A stretch of DNA of 64,000 bases from Fibrobacter sp. UWEL (GTDB taxonomy: Bacteria > Fibrobacterota > Fibrobacteria > Fibrobacterales > Fibrobacteraceae): contig NZ_FRBE01000002.1 in NCBI RefSeq assembly GCF_900142535.1, positions 186,001-250,000 of the forward strand, written 5' to 3'. Position numbers and translations under genes: made by a program. This document shows positions 9,300 to 17,716 of this stretch, in pieces; within the stretch, counting starts at the first letter, position 1; every line of letters starts with the position of its first letter. The notes beneath the pieces are model-generated. The model saw nothing but the letters and a program-made list of their open reading frames with translations, had not been told where the DNA came from and made no database searches.

Positions 9300-11606
9300 T
9301 TAATATCCGTATTTGTGCTTTGTTTCGTACCAGAACTTTCTCAATAACCAGTAGTCATATTCAGTTACAGTACTAGATGAGCCGGAGTTCATTACCATAG
9401 TCCTTGCAACGCCGGAGTAACTCGTATTTGCAGTGATGCCACCGCCGGAAGCATCGCCAGCCTTGGGAGAGGAGTAATTTGCGTCGGGGAAATCCCAAGA
9501 CTCGTAATAGTCCGGCAGGCCGAAGTTGTGACCCGATTCGTGAGCAACAATATGAGGAATGCCTTCGCCAAGCATACTTTCCACATGTTCTGCGGCAACC
9601 CAGAGGCCACCGCCGGCAAAGCCCCACATATTGGTGCTGTATTCAGTATAGCCATCAACCACCTGGAATATTTCATCGTAAGTTCCGTCAGGGCAATAAG
9701 GCTGAACGCTACCTCCAAAATTCAAGGTATAGTACGAGCCCACCATTCCGTCCGTCTTTGTAGACGTATAGACGTTTTCATCAGACTGCTTATCCTGAAT
9801 GTAACTAGCATCATATACAGCCCAGCCTGTGGCAACCACATTCACATTGTCATAAGGCCAGCCCTCAAAGCCCGTCAGATACTGGGTCCACGCATGAGTA
9901 ATATCGTTAATCATCTGACGAATCTGATCGCGTTTAGACTTGGACAGTGCAGATTTCTTTTCCCACACAATGCAATATTTCAAAGTTCCCTTACCATTGA
10001 TAATGTGTTCGAAGGTAAGGCCGGAGCTATTTTCCGTACGGTAGTCATCGTAAGTTCCATCGCTACCGCTAACAATCCCATTACTGCTTAAACGATAATC
10101 CCACTGCCAGTTCACGAACTTGTAAATCTCAGGATTGCTTGTGGCCAAGCTTGCCATGGTGATTTGCGCAACCGAGGAACTGGACTTAACGCTAGAGCTA
10201 CTTGATTTTGCACTGGAGGAGCTAGACTTTGCGCTAGAGGAACTTGACTTTGCGCTGGAGGAACTACTTGATACAGCAGCGTTCTTCATGTTCAAGGTAA
10301 TGGTGAACACAACGGATTTATTCCCGTAGCTCACGCCCTGCTTAATTGTATAATCACCAGCAGAAAGTGCAGCGGGGTACTGGCCCACGTTTGCCTTCAT
10401 GGAAGAAAGGTCCAGCTCCGAATATATAACGGATCCATTGTCATAAGTTGTTACATTACCACTAACGTCGAACCAATGACCAGGATCGTTTGCGGTAGAG
10501 GCTGTGCTATTTGCAGAGCCGTCCGGATTTACAGCGAAGTACGAAACACTGGACAATTGAGAAGTGCTTATACCCAGAGCGGAGGCAACTTGAGACGCAC
10601 CCAAATCAACGGTAACGTAGGAATAATCTGTTGAACTGATTTCAAGTGTGGCAGAATAGTTCAGATATTTGGTTTCCACAGCAGCAGAACTACTAGATAC
10701 CTCGACTACGCTCGGGATGACAGAAGAGGAACTAGATAAAGATGCAGCCACAAGGTTCAGTGTTATGTTTTGAACATTATCTTCTACGTTCGCACGCGTT
10801 GCTGCGGTTGCACCGTCGGCACTTGCAGAAATATTCCAACTGCGATTTTCCTTAAGAATCATCCAATTGGAAGCGACCTCATATTTGTCACCAACCGCAG
10901 ATGAAGTCAAGACAACATTTTCACCGAGGCTTCCCTGCAAAGTCACATTCACAGATGTACCAGTCTTTGCAGAACCCGACACAACCTTGCGAGAAATAAT
11001 CACATCCCCGACGGAAGCGTCATCGTCCAATACAGGAACCTTATCGTTCAGGGTTCCACCACCGTATTGAAGCACTAGGGAATCAACCGAAGCCAAGACC
11101 TTGCGCAAACCAGTCATTTCAACAGAAACGGAGCTGTGATTTACACCCTTGTAGTTAACCTTGTAGGTATATTCGGAATGATCAACACTGATCTTAACCA
11201 GATAAACGCCAGGATTTGCATTCTCGGGAATTGCATTTATGGAATGAGCACCCGCATTCATCATCTGACGGTGGCTGCGGAAGACATTCTGTCCCAGCAT
11301 GCCATAAGTAGAGACCTGCACAGACGCAATTCTTGCTACGGAAAAATGCAGGAAGCCTCTTTCAAAAGAAAGACCGGAAACAGATGATCTCAAACCCAAG
11401 GTTTCTGCATATTCAGTTTCAATGGAGAAGTATCCATTTGCATCCGTAACCGCAGTCGCTCCACTTGAAAGCAGGCTAACAGAAACACCACTTACACCAG
11501 CCTTGGAAACATCCTTCACAAAACCAGATACATTTGCATTGGCTGCTGATGCAATCAGGCCAATAGATCCCAGTGTTACAAACACTTTTGAGAATACATT
11601 TGTCAT
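9300..11606 (-). CDS. Secreted multidomain zinc-metalloprotease-like protein
   Basis: A 768-aa exported protein. In order: signal peptide (1-24); a carboxypeptidase-regulatory-like beta domain (about 26-65); a module resembling a T9SS sorting domain, unusually placed near the N-terminus (about 85-150); a middle beta domain (about 150-280); a serine linker; a domain like DUF4859 (about 315-445); a long SSSSAK-type serine/alanine/lysine repeat linker; and a C-terminal domain of about 270 residues. The last domain has HESGHNFGLPD near residue 689, matching the HExxHxxGxxD zinc site of snapalysin-like peptidases, and a later TMVMNSG that could be the Met-turn. The substrate is unknown. A copy of a dispersed palindromic repeat lies inside the coding sequence at 10692-10728. 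AGAGGATTAG supports the start. Confidence 0.82.
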   Translation of the reverse strand: MTNVFSKVFVTLGSIGLIASAANANVSGFVKDVSKAGVSGVSVSLLSSGATAVTDANGYFSIETEYAETLGLRSSVSGLSFERGFLHFSVARIASVQVSTYGMLGQNVFRSHRQMMNAGAHSINAIPENANPGVYLVKISVDHSEYTYKVNYKGVNHSSVSVEMTGLRKVLASVDSLVLQYGGGTLNDKVPVLDDDASVGDVIISRKVVSGSAKTGTSVNVTLQGSLGENVVLTSSAVGDKYEVASNWMILKENRSWNISASADGATAATRANVEDNVQNITLNLVAASLSSSSSVIPSVVEVSSSSAAVETKYLNYSATLEISSTDYSYVTVDLGASQVASALGISTSQLSSVSYFAVNPDGSANSTASTANDPGHWFDVSGNVTTYDNGSVIYSELDLSSMKANVGQYPAALSAGDYTIKQGVSYGNKSVVFTITLNMKNAAVSSSSSSAKSSSSSAKSSSSSAKSSSSSVKSSSSVAQITMASLATSNPEIYKFVNWQWDYRLSSNGIVSGSDGTYDDYRTENSSGLTFEHIINGKGTLKYCIVWEKKSALSKSKRDQIRQMINDITHAWTQYLTGFEGWPYDNVNVVATGWAVYDASYIQDKQSDENVYTSTKTDGMVGSYYTLNFGGSVQPYCPDGTYDEIFQVVDGYTEYSTNMWGFAGGGLWVAAEHVESMLGEGIPHIVAHESGHNFGLPDYYESWDFPDANYSSPKAGDASGGGITANTSYSGVARTMVMNSGSSSTVTEYDYWLLRKFWYETKHKYGY
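10692..10728. repeat. Dispersed palindromic repeat inside a serine-rich coding linker
   Basis: CTAGATACCTCGACTACG followed by CTCGGGATGACAG matches the intergenic repeat family seen at 33451, 49050 and 53095. Here it encodes the linker segment SSVIPSVVEVSSS of the secreted protein. Confidence 0.7.
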
Positions 11607-11748
11607 GTACTAATCCTCTTTTTTACACCTGTGCAAAAAATATTTCCCCGCCCCCTGTTTTCCCATAGTGTTGAGGAATTATCCGTGCAAAAAACGTGTT
11701 ATAACAATTTTTTTACGAAGTACAGTATAACGTGATTCGGCATGACAA

Positions 11749-11787
11749 AATAAGGACTCTCTTACGAGAGTCCTTATCAAAAGTTTT
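11749..11787 (-). terminator. Distal copy of the rplU-rpmA terminator
   Basis: Perfect ten-bp stem AAGGACTCTC/GAGAGTCCTT with flanks (AAAAT, ATCAAAAG) nearly identical to the hairpin 100 nt closer to rpmA. On the minus strand it is followed by ATTTTG. Confidence 0.75.
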
Positions 11788-11848
11788 AAAGCTTATTTAC
11801 CCTGATTCTAGGAAAGGGTCCAGGGGAAACCATGAGGTTTCCCTTGCA

Positions 11849-11890
11849 ACAAAATAAGGCCACTCTTGCGAGCGACCTTATCAAAAGCTT
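11849..11890 (-). terminator. Proximal rplU-rpmA terminator
   Basis: Imperfect stem TAAGGCCACTC/GAGCGACCTTA with TTGC loop. On the minus strand it is followed by TTTTGTT, about 30 nt after the rpmA stop codon. Confidence 0.75.
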
Positions 11891-11916
11891 TAAAGCTTGT
11901 TCAGCAAAAGAGAAAC

Positions 11917-12177
11917 TTAGTTTTCTTCTGCGTAAACAGAGACCTTCTGACGCTTTGCATCGAGGCGTTCAAACTTCACAACGCCATCAACGAGGGAGAA
12001 CAAGGTGAAATCCTTGCCCATGCCCACATTGTTGCCCTTGTGGAAGTGAGAGCCACGCTGACGGACGATGATGTTGCCAGCCTTGACAACTTCACCAGCA
12101 TACTTCTTAACACCAAGATACTTGGCGTTAGAGTCGCGACCGTTACGAACAGAACCTTGACCTTTCTTATGTGCCAT
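11917..12177 (-). CDS. rpmA: 50S ribosomal protein L27
   Basis: Ribosomal protein near the peptidyl transferase centre. The 86-aa product begins [20 protein letters not shown], the standard L27 N-terminus without the cleavable extension seen in Firmicutes. It follows rplU by 3 nt, the usual rplU-rpmA operon order. Confidence 0.97.
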   Translation of the reverse strand: MAHKKGQGSVRNGRDSNAKYLGVKKYAGEVVKAGNIIVRQRGSHFHKGNNVGMGKDFTLFSLVDGVVKFERLDAKRQKVSVYAEEN

Positions 12178-12180
12178 GGA

Positions 12181-12666
12181 TTAAGCCTCCTTAGCCTTAC
12201 GCAGAGAGTTCTTCTTGACCTTAGCAGGCTTCGGAAGGCCCTGAGCGATCTTTTCCTTGCGAGTGAGGGGCTTGTTCTGCACCTTCTGCTTAGCAAGGGC
12301 AGCCACGCGAGCGCGGTTGCGGGTAACAACTTGAGAGTCTACAACTGCAGATTCTGCGCCGGAGCGGAGTTCCGTTACGAGCACTTCGGTGTAGCCCTGA
12401 CGATGACCGTTACGACGTTCGTAACGAGTACGACGCTTCTTCTTAAACACGATAACAGTATCGTACTTGTCATGGGCGAGAACTTCGACCTTGACGGAAG
12501 CATCATTCAGGACAGGGGTGCCGATTTGCACTTCTTTTCCTGCGAAAAGAAGAACGGACTTCAGTTCCACTTCAGAACCAACAGCGGCGTCGATGGTCGG
12601 AACCTTGTAGGTCTTGCCGAGTTCGACTTTATACTGGAAACCACCTGTTTCAACAATAGAATACAT
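12181..12666 (-). CDS. rplU: 50S ribosomal protein L21 with basic C-terminal extension
   Basis: Ribosomal protein L21. The first ~103 residues are the normal domain (MYSIVETGGFQYKV to about VTEL). A further ~58 residues follow, rich in Lys, Arg and Ala and ending KKNSLRKAKEA. Most L21 proteins have about 103 aa, so the tail is an addition. AAAAAGGATTAC supports the start. First gene of the rplU-rpmA operon. Confidence 0.95.
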   Translation of the reverse strand: MYSIVETGGFQYKVELGKTYKVPTIDAAVGSEVELKSVLLFAGKEVQIGTPVLNDASVKVEVLAHDKYDTVIVFKKKRRTRYERRNGHRQGYTEVLVTELRSGAESAVVDSQVVTRNRARVAALAKQKVQNKPLTRKEKIAQGLPKPAKVKKNSLRKAKEA

Positions 12667-12923
12667 TTTGTAATCCTTTTTAGGTTGCTATTGGAGTCCC
12701 AAATTTAGCAATACTGTCAAAAAAATTAAAGGGGTTTATCCACAGAAAATGAACAAAAAGTCCGTATTTTGGAGTAAAAAAGTTGATTTTCCGATTTTTT
12801 TTTTACAAATACTAGCGGTTTTGTCCCTTCTGGGTCCTTTTTTGCCCCCACTTTCGTCATTAAGGGCTGACCGCTCCCTGGGAAATTCCTAATTTTGCGG
12901 CGTATTTTATAAAGGACACTCTA

Positions 12924-15773
12924 ATGAGCAAAATTTTGAGCCTTGCAGGCGATTGGCAGATGATCTGGGACACCGAAGACGCAGGTATCACCAACCGCTG
13001 GTATGCAACTTATCCTGAAGACACCGAAACCGTCACCGTTCCCCACATCTGGGAACGCGCATTTGACAAGCTTCTGATGTCCCAGGACTGCGCCTACTAT
13101 TTCAAGCGTTTCACTATTGAAGACGAAAAGCAAGTTACCAAGAGAATTTTCCTCCGCTTTAACAGGATTGCAACTCATGCCACTGTATGGCTGAACGGTA
13201 AGCTGCTGGGCACTCACTTTGGTGCATACACGTCCTTCACTCTGGAAACTCAGAAGGCTCTGAAGATTGGCGAAGAAAACATTCTTTGCGTCCGTGTTGC
13301 AAATATGGGTGCCGCCAATAGCCGTATCGACCTTGGTCGCGAATCCAAGGAAGGCGCAGACGACCGCTTTGCCCATCCCAGCGAAATGCCTGTGGGCCAG
13401 CCCTGGAATCAGTATCCCTTTGGCGGTATCTACGGTGACGTGGAACTGATCCTGGGTACTGCAGCATTCATCGACCACGTTCAGGTGGAACCGGACCTGG
13501 ACCAGGAACGCGTCGCTTGCGAAGTCAGCTTTAACAATCCCCGCGGTTTCATGACCCGCCTCCGCGTGCTCATGAGAAATCCCGCCGGCGAAGTATTCGA
13601 ACATTTCATCGACAACATCAAGCTGGACAAGGAAAACGCCACCCAGCGTTACGTCTTCGAAGTGAAGGACGTGAAGAAGGACAAGTTCCTGTGGGCTCCG
13701 GAACATCCGAATACCTATGCTATTGAATTCCAGCTGGAAATCAAGGCCGGTAAGGAAAAGGACGGCAAGGAAGTAAAGCGTCCTGAATACGCCTTCCCTG
13801 TCGTCAAGACTTTCGGTTTCCGCAAGTTCGACTGCCTGAAGGGCGACTACTACCTGAACGACCAGATCTTGAAGATTCAGGGCATCAGCTACAACCAGCA
13901 GTGGAGCGAAGGCGGCCTGTGGACCTACGACAACCCCAAGCTGGAAAAAGACCTGAAGTCCATCAAGGACAAGGGTTTCAACGCCATTCGTAGCTGCGGC
14001 GCTCCTCTTACCGAAGAAGCGCTGAACATCTGCGACAAGTTGGGTCTCATTGTCTTCCAGGAATTCCCCATCCACACCATGCGTTCCACTACGCAGGGTC
14101 TGGAAATCGCAAAGAAGCTTATTAACGACATCGTTGCAGAACAGCACAACCATCCCAGCATTGGTGCATGGGTTCTGGGTTCCGAAAACGGCACCTTCCT
14201 GCTGCAGAACGGAAACAAGATGTTGAACGCAATTAGCCCGGTGGACATGACCCGTCCGGCTATCAGCAACCTGAACTCCATCTACCTGGATAACGAAGGC
14301 AACTTCCACAAGGATACCGGCAAGCTTCTTCCGGTGACCGTGGACCGCATTTCCCAGTACGCTACTCTGCGTATCAACCCCAGAATGAGTCCCAACGCAG
14401 GCTACACTCATTATCTGGCACACTGCTTTGACCGCGACAACGAAGAACTGATGGTTCCGGATGCAGGTCTGGGCGACGCAGTCTTCCAGGATGAAGAAGA
14501 AAACGTAGCAAGCGACATCAGTAACAAGATGCTGGTGACCTTGAAGAACCACACCTTGCTTCCCGCTTCCGCAACATCCATCTCCGGTCCTCGCAGCGCC
14601 AAGAACCAGAAGGCCATCAAGAGTTTCGTAAAGCAGATTGAAACCTTCGTGGACAGCGATCTTTCCGTATGGAAGAGCTACAGCGACTTTGTGGCTGACG
14701 CAAACCGCATCGCCCTCAAGAGCAAGCTGGATCAGATTACCGCTTTCCAGAGCAACCCCCAGATTTCCGGTTTCTTCCTGGATCAGTGGTCCGACTGCAA
14801 CACCGACTTCTGCGGCCTGAATGACGAAAACCGCGCAAGCAAGGGCTTCGAAGATTTCGCAACCGAAATCACCGTTCCCAGCCGCGCCCTCATCAGCGAA
14901 CTGGACCACGTCGTCGCTCCCCAGGGCGAAGTCAGCTTCCAGGTCACCGTGCTGAACAACAAGCGCTATGAAGAACTGACAGTCCAGATCAAGCTCCTGG
15001 ACGAAAAGGGCAAGGAAGTTTCCAGCCAGGTGATGGAACCGGAAGAACCGGCCGGCAAGACCAGCCTTACCCAGCTGGGTATCTGCACCATGATGGCACC
15101 CCGCAATGTAGGCAAGTACCAGATTCAGGTGACCCTGCAGGACAACGGCAAGGCAATTCACACCTCTACCGAAGACTTGATCGTGATCGAACAGGCCGAC
15201 GTGAAGAGCGCAGAAAAGAAGGTCTGCTTCCTGGATAACTGCGAAGAATCCAGCGACGCTCTGGCAGCCCTTACCGGTCCGGAACAGATTATCTTCACTG
15301 CAAACCTCAGCTCCTGGCCGGATGAAATTCTGGACAAGATCGTGGACGTCACCAAGAACGGCGGCAAGACCTTGTTGCTCTCCGACATGACTCAGGAAGA
15401 TATCGACTACATGACCCAGAGCCATCTGTTTGATTTCGAAATCCAGTCTCACTGGAGTACCGGCGCAAACGAACTGTCCCTGCACTACCTGACTAAGGGT
15501 TCCGCACTGGCATCCATCTTCGGTGAAACCGCCGTGCTGGATCACAATGCAGCAGCGGTGATGCCCAGCATCTCCCTGAACGAACTGCCCGGTGCACAGG
15601 TATTCGCTCGCGACCTGACCCTGAAGGACGGCGCAGTAGTTACCGGCGCAGACATGCAGCTGGTACCCTTCGGCAAGGGCAAGATTATGTTCAACCAGTT
15701 CAACGTCTTCGAAGGCCTGGAAACCAGCGCCCTGGCAGACGCCCTGTTTGCAAAGATCGTAAGCCTGCTGTAA
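12924..15773 (+). CDS. Glycoside hydrolase family 2 protein
   Basis: A 949-aa protein with the GH2 layout: an N-terminal jelly-roll sugar-binding domain (about 1-190), immunoglobulin-like domain (about 190-300), TIM barrel (about 300-600), and extra C-terminal domains. Family members are beta-galactosidases, mannosidases or glucuronidases. The acid/base region is visible as GAWVLGSENGT near residue 419, where the usual Asn before the catalytic Glu is replaced by Ser. I could not identify a convincing nucleophile motif, so specificity and even activity are uncertain. No signal peptide is seen, suggesting action on imported oligosaccharides. AAAGGACAC precedes the start. The gene has no TTA, CTA or TCA codons over most of its length. 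Confidence 0.83.
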   Translation: MSKILSLAGDWQMIWDTEDAGITNRWYATYPEDTETVTVPHIWERAFDKLLMSQDCAYYFKRFTIEDEKQVTKRIFLRFNRIATHATVWLNGKLLGTHFGAYTSFTLETQKALKIGEENILCVRVANMGAANSRIDLGRESKEGADDRFAHPSEMPVGQPWNQYPFGGIYGDVELILGTAAFIDHVQVEPDLDQERVACEVSFNNPRGFMTRLRVLMRNPAGEVFEHFIDNIKLDKENATQRYVFEVKDVKKDKFLWAPEHPNTYAIEFQLEIKAGKEKDGKEVKRPEYAFPVVKTFGFRKFDCLKGDYYLNDQILKIQGISYNQQWSEGGLWTYDNPKLEKDLKSIKDKGFNAIRSCGAPLTEEALNICDKLGLIVFQEFPIHTMRSTTQGLEIAKKLINDIVAEQHNHPSIGAWVLGSENGTFLLQNGNKMLNAISPVDMTRPAISNLNSIYLDNEGNFHKDTGKLLPVTVDRISQYATLRINPRMSPNAGYTHYLAHCFDRDNEELMVPDAGLGDAVFQDEEENVASDISNKMLVTLKNHTLLPASATSISGPRSAKNQKAIKSFVKQIETFVDSDLSVWKSYSDFVADANRIALKSKLDQITAFQSNPQISGFFLDQWSDCNTDFCGLNDENRASKGFEDFATEITVPSRALISELDHVVAPQGEVSFQVTVLNNKRYEELTVQIKLLDEKGKEVSSQVMEPEEPAGKTSLTQLGICTMMAPRNVGKYQIQVTLQDNGKAIHTSTEDLIVIEQADVKSAEKKVCFLDNCEESSDALAALTGPEQIIFTANLSSWPDEILDKIVDVTKNGGKTLLLSDMTQEDIDYMTQSHLFDFEIQSHWSTGANELSLHYLTKGSALASIFGETAVLDHNAAAVMPSISLNELPGAQVFARDLTLKDGAVVTGADMQLVPFGKGKIMFNQFNVFEGLETSALADALFAKIVSLL

Positions 15774-15797
15774 CAGCGCAAAGCGTAAAGGTTAAAG

Positions 15798-15830
15798 AAA
15801 AAAGTCGCGGAGATAATTCGCGACTTTTTT
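15798..15830 (+). terminator. Terminator after the GH2 gene
   Basis: AGTCGCG/CGCGACT stem with a nine-nt loop, followed by T6 and preceded by A6. Confidence 0.88.
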
Positions 15831-15857
15831 AGTTTATACGTAAATTTCTAATACAAC

Positions 15858-15967
15858 AAAAAAAGACTCGGTGCCTTTTGAGAGAGAAGGCAAGCACCGA
15901 GTCTAAACACCCAAGTCCGATACCCGAGCGACAATCCGACAACGTCGCAGATAACAACAAACCTGAT
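15858..15967 (-). ncRNA. Candidate small RNA
   Basis: On the minus strand, TTGATT (15997-16002) and TAGTTT (15974-15979) are spaced by 17 nt and would start a transcript near 15967. It would end at a strong hairpin (outer stem GACTCGGTGC/GCACCGAGTC plus an inner GCCTT/AAGGC stem) followed by T7. No minus-strand protein gene ends here, so the terminator needs another explanation. The ~110-nt product matches no RNA family I know. Confidence 0.42.
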
Positions 15968-15973
15968 GTAATT

Positions 15974-16002
15974 AAACTACACTAAAAAGAGATGAAAATC
16001 AA
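15974..16002 (-). promoter_or_regulatory. Possible promoter of the small-RNA candidate
   Basis: TTGATT, 17-nt spacer, TAGTTT on the minus strand. Confidence 0.4.
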
Positions 16003-16066
16003 GTTCAATCTTGAGCAGGACTAGGCCCCGTTTATTCCAAGTTGGAACATTCATGAAATCATTAGC

Positions 16067-16072
16067 TATATT
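16067..16072 (+). promoter_or_regulatory. -10 element, leaderless-type, proA
   Basis: TATATT seven nt before the proA ATG. TTGGAA at 16042-16047 is a possible -35. No Shine-Dalgarno sequence is present. Confidence 0.55.
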
Positions 16073-16079
16073 TGGACTC

Positions 16080-17354
16080 ATGAACACAACTGAATTGGCA
16101 AACTATTCCGACCTTCTGGCACAAAACGCCCGTAAGGCAAGCAAGAAAATTCGCACTCTCAGTGCAGAAACTCGCAGCAAGGTTTTGGCCCGCGTGGCAG
16201 AACTGCTCCGTGCAAGCAAGCCGGAAATCCTGGCAGCAAACAAGCTTGACGTCGATGCAGCCCAGGGCAAGATTAGCGACTCCATGCTGGACCGCTTAAC
16301 GTTGAACGACGCCCGCATTGAATCCATGGCTAAGGGAGCAGAAGAAATTGCCGCCTTTACCGATCCGCTGAACAAGGTTCTGGAATCCCGAGAACTGAAG
16401 AACGGTATCAAGATTAGCCGTGTTGCTGTACCTATCGGTTCTGTGTTCTTTATTTTTGAAAGCCGCCCCAACGTGACTATCGATGGCGCTTGCCTCTGCT
16501 TCAAGGCTGGTAACGCCGTGATCCTCCGTGGCGGTAAGGAATCCTTGAATTCCGCAAAATGCCTGGCTGATATTTTCCGTAAGGCTCTTGCAGAAAATGA
16601 CGTAGAAGCGGATGCAGTCCAGCTGGTCACTGAAACCAGCCACGACCTGGTAGACATGCTCCTCCAGCGTAACGACTGCATTGACCTGGTAATCCCCCGC
16701 GGTGGCGAGCGTCTGATTCGCGCAGTGGTGGACCAGAGTAAGATTCCTGTGATCAAGCACTTCAACGGCATCTGCCATGTTTACGTGGACAAGGCTGCCG
16801 ATATTGCCAAGGCAGAAAACATCTTGATCAACGCCAAGACCCAGCGTACCGGCGTATGCAACGCTATGGAATGTGTGCTGTTCAACAAGGCCCTCCCCTC
16901 TACCGACGTGAAGCGCTTGGTAGACGCCCTTACCAGCCGTGGCGTAGAACTGTTCGGCAACGCCGACGCCCAGAAGCGCCTGGAAGGCATCGCTAACGTC
17001 ACCGACATCGGAGACGAAGCCAACTACCACACCGAATATCTGGCATTGAAGGCCAGCGTGAAGTTCGTGGAAAACGTGGAAGAGGCCTGCGACCATATCG
17101 AGAAGTACAGCAGCCGCCACACAGAAGCCATCGTTTCCGAAGACGCAGCCGCACAGGACTACTTCGTGGCAAACGTTGACTCCAGCAGCGTTATGGTGAA
17201 CGCAAGTACCCGCTTTGCAGATGGTGGCGAATACGGCCTTGGCGCAGAAGTCGGCATTTCCACCGACAAACTCCACGCCCGTGGCCCTATGGGCGTTGAA
17301 AGCCTTTGCACCTACAAGTGGGTGCTTCGCGGCGAAGGTCAAGTAAGAGGTTAA
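16080..17354 (+). CDS. proA: Gamma-glutamyl phosphate reductase
   Basis: Reduces glutamyl-5-phosphate to glutamate-5-semialdehyde with NADPH in proline synthesis. The 424-aa product from this start matches the family length. The catalytic cysteine lies in [12 protein letters not shown], and [11 protein letters not shown] and the nucleotide-binding VIPRGGERL are present. The start at 16080 was preferred to in-frame starts at 16011 and 16053 because family similarity begins here and a TATATT element lies 7 nt upstream. proB is not in the window. hisI follows after 2 nt. Confidence 0.95.
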   Translation: MNTTELANYSDLLAQNARKASKKIRTLSAETRSKVLARVAELLRASKPEILAANKLDVDAAQGKISDSMLDRLTLNDARIESMAKGAEEIAAFTDPLNKVLESRELKNGIKISRVAVPIGSVFFIFESRPNVTIDGACLCFKAGNAVILRGGKESLNSAKCLADIFRKALAENDVEADAVQLVTETSHDLVDMLLQRNDCIDLVIPRGGERLIRAVVDQSKIPVIKHFNGICHVYVDKAADIAKAENILINAKTQRTGVCNAMECVLFNKALPSTDVKRLVDALTSRGVELFGNADAQKRLEGIANVTDIGDEANYHTEYLALKASVKFVENVEEACDHIEKYSSRHTEAIVSEDAAAQDYFVANVDSSSVMVNASTRFADGGEYGLGAEVGISTDKLHARGPMGVESLCTYKWVLRGEGQVRG

Positions 17355-17356
17355 AT

Positions 17357-17707
17357 ATGAAGTTTGAAGATATCATGAAAGAAGTGAAGTTCGAAGTGGA
17401 AGTGGACGGCGTTAAGCTTGCTCCCGCTATCGTTCAGGATGCAGACAAGGGCGACGTTCTCATGATGGCATGGATGAACGAAGAAGCACTCCGCCGTACT
17501 CAGGAATGTGGCGAGATGGTTTTCTGGAGCCGTAGCCGCAAGGAATACTGGCACAAGGGCGACACCAGCGGTAACGTCATGACTGTTGTGGAATGGGCAA
17601 CCGACTGCGATAGCGACGCCCTGTTGTTCAAGGTCCGCATGCAGGGGCCCCAGGTGGCTTGCCACACCGGAGCCCGCAGCTGCTTCTTCAAGATCTGCGA
17701 AAAATAG
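17357..17707 (+). CDS. hisI: Phosphoribosyl-AMP cyclohydrolase
   Basis: Opens the purine ring of phosphoribosyl-AMP in histidine synthesis. The 116-aa protein shows [25 protein letters not shown] and a zinc-binding end with CHTGARSC. It is the stand-alone HisI domain without the HisE pyrophosphohydrolase often fused to it. The start at 17357 has GTAAGAGG just upstream, inside the end of proA, which implies translational coupling. No other his gene is nearby. Confidence 0.94.
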   Translation: MKFEDIMKEVKFEVEVDGVKLAPAIVQDADKGDVLMMAWMNEEALRRTQECGEMVFWSRSRKEYWHKGDTSGNVMTVVEWATDCDSDALLFKVRMQGPQVACHTGARSCFFKICEK

Positions 17708-17716
17708 AACTAACGA

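Larger units (their letters stand above)
11607..11916. other. Gene-free interval with three hairpins
   Basis: No coding potential is apparent. The interval holds two related terminator hairpins read from the rpmA side (11749-11787 and 11849-11890) and, between them, a third hairpin GGGGAAACC/GGTTTCCC at 11823-11844. The part near 11607 would carry the promoter of the secreted protease-like gene. Confidence 0.7.
15774..16079. other. Gene-free interval with two terminators and a small-RNA candidate
   Basis: Contains the GH2 terminator (15798-15830), a candidate minus-strand small RNA (15858-15967) with its possible promoter, and the proA promoter at the right edge. No open reading frame looks coding. 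Confidence 0.6.

Noticed and set aside
9300-11606. Secreted protein as a standard M6 immune-inhibitor protease
   Set aside because: HExxHxxGxxD is present, but the surrounding sequence does not match M6 proteins that I know; left as zinc-protease-like.
12715-12720. TTGACA on the minus strand as the rplU -35 box
   Set aside because: The nearest TAAATT is only 7 nt away and nothing -10-like lies at 16-18 nt, so the promoter could not be assigned.
12736-12744. Perfect DnaA-box sequence TTATCCACA between rplU and the GH2 gene as part of an origin
   Set aside because: Only one box is visible, with no cluster, no DNA-unwinding element and no dnaA/dnaN/gidA nearby; a single 9-mer can occur by chance.
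12921-15545. 874-codon antisense frame opposite the GH2 gene (and similar frames opposite leuC, proA and pectate lyase)
   Set aside because: Same in-phase codon-bias artefact; the sense genes have clear motifs.
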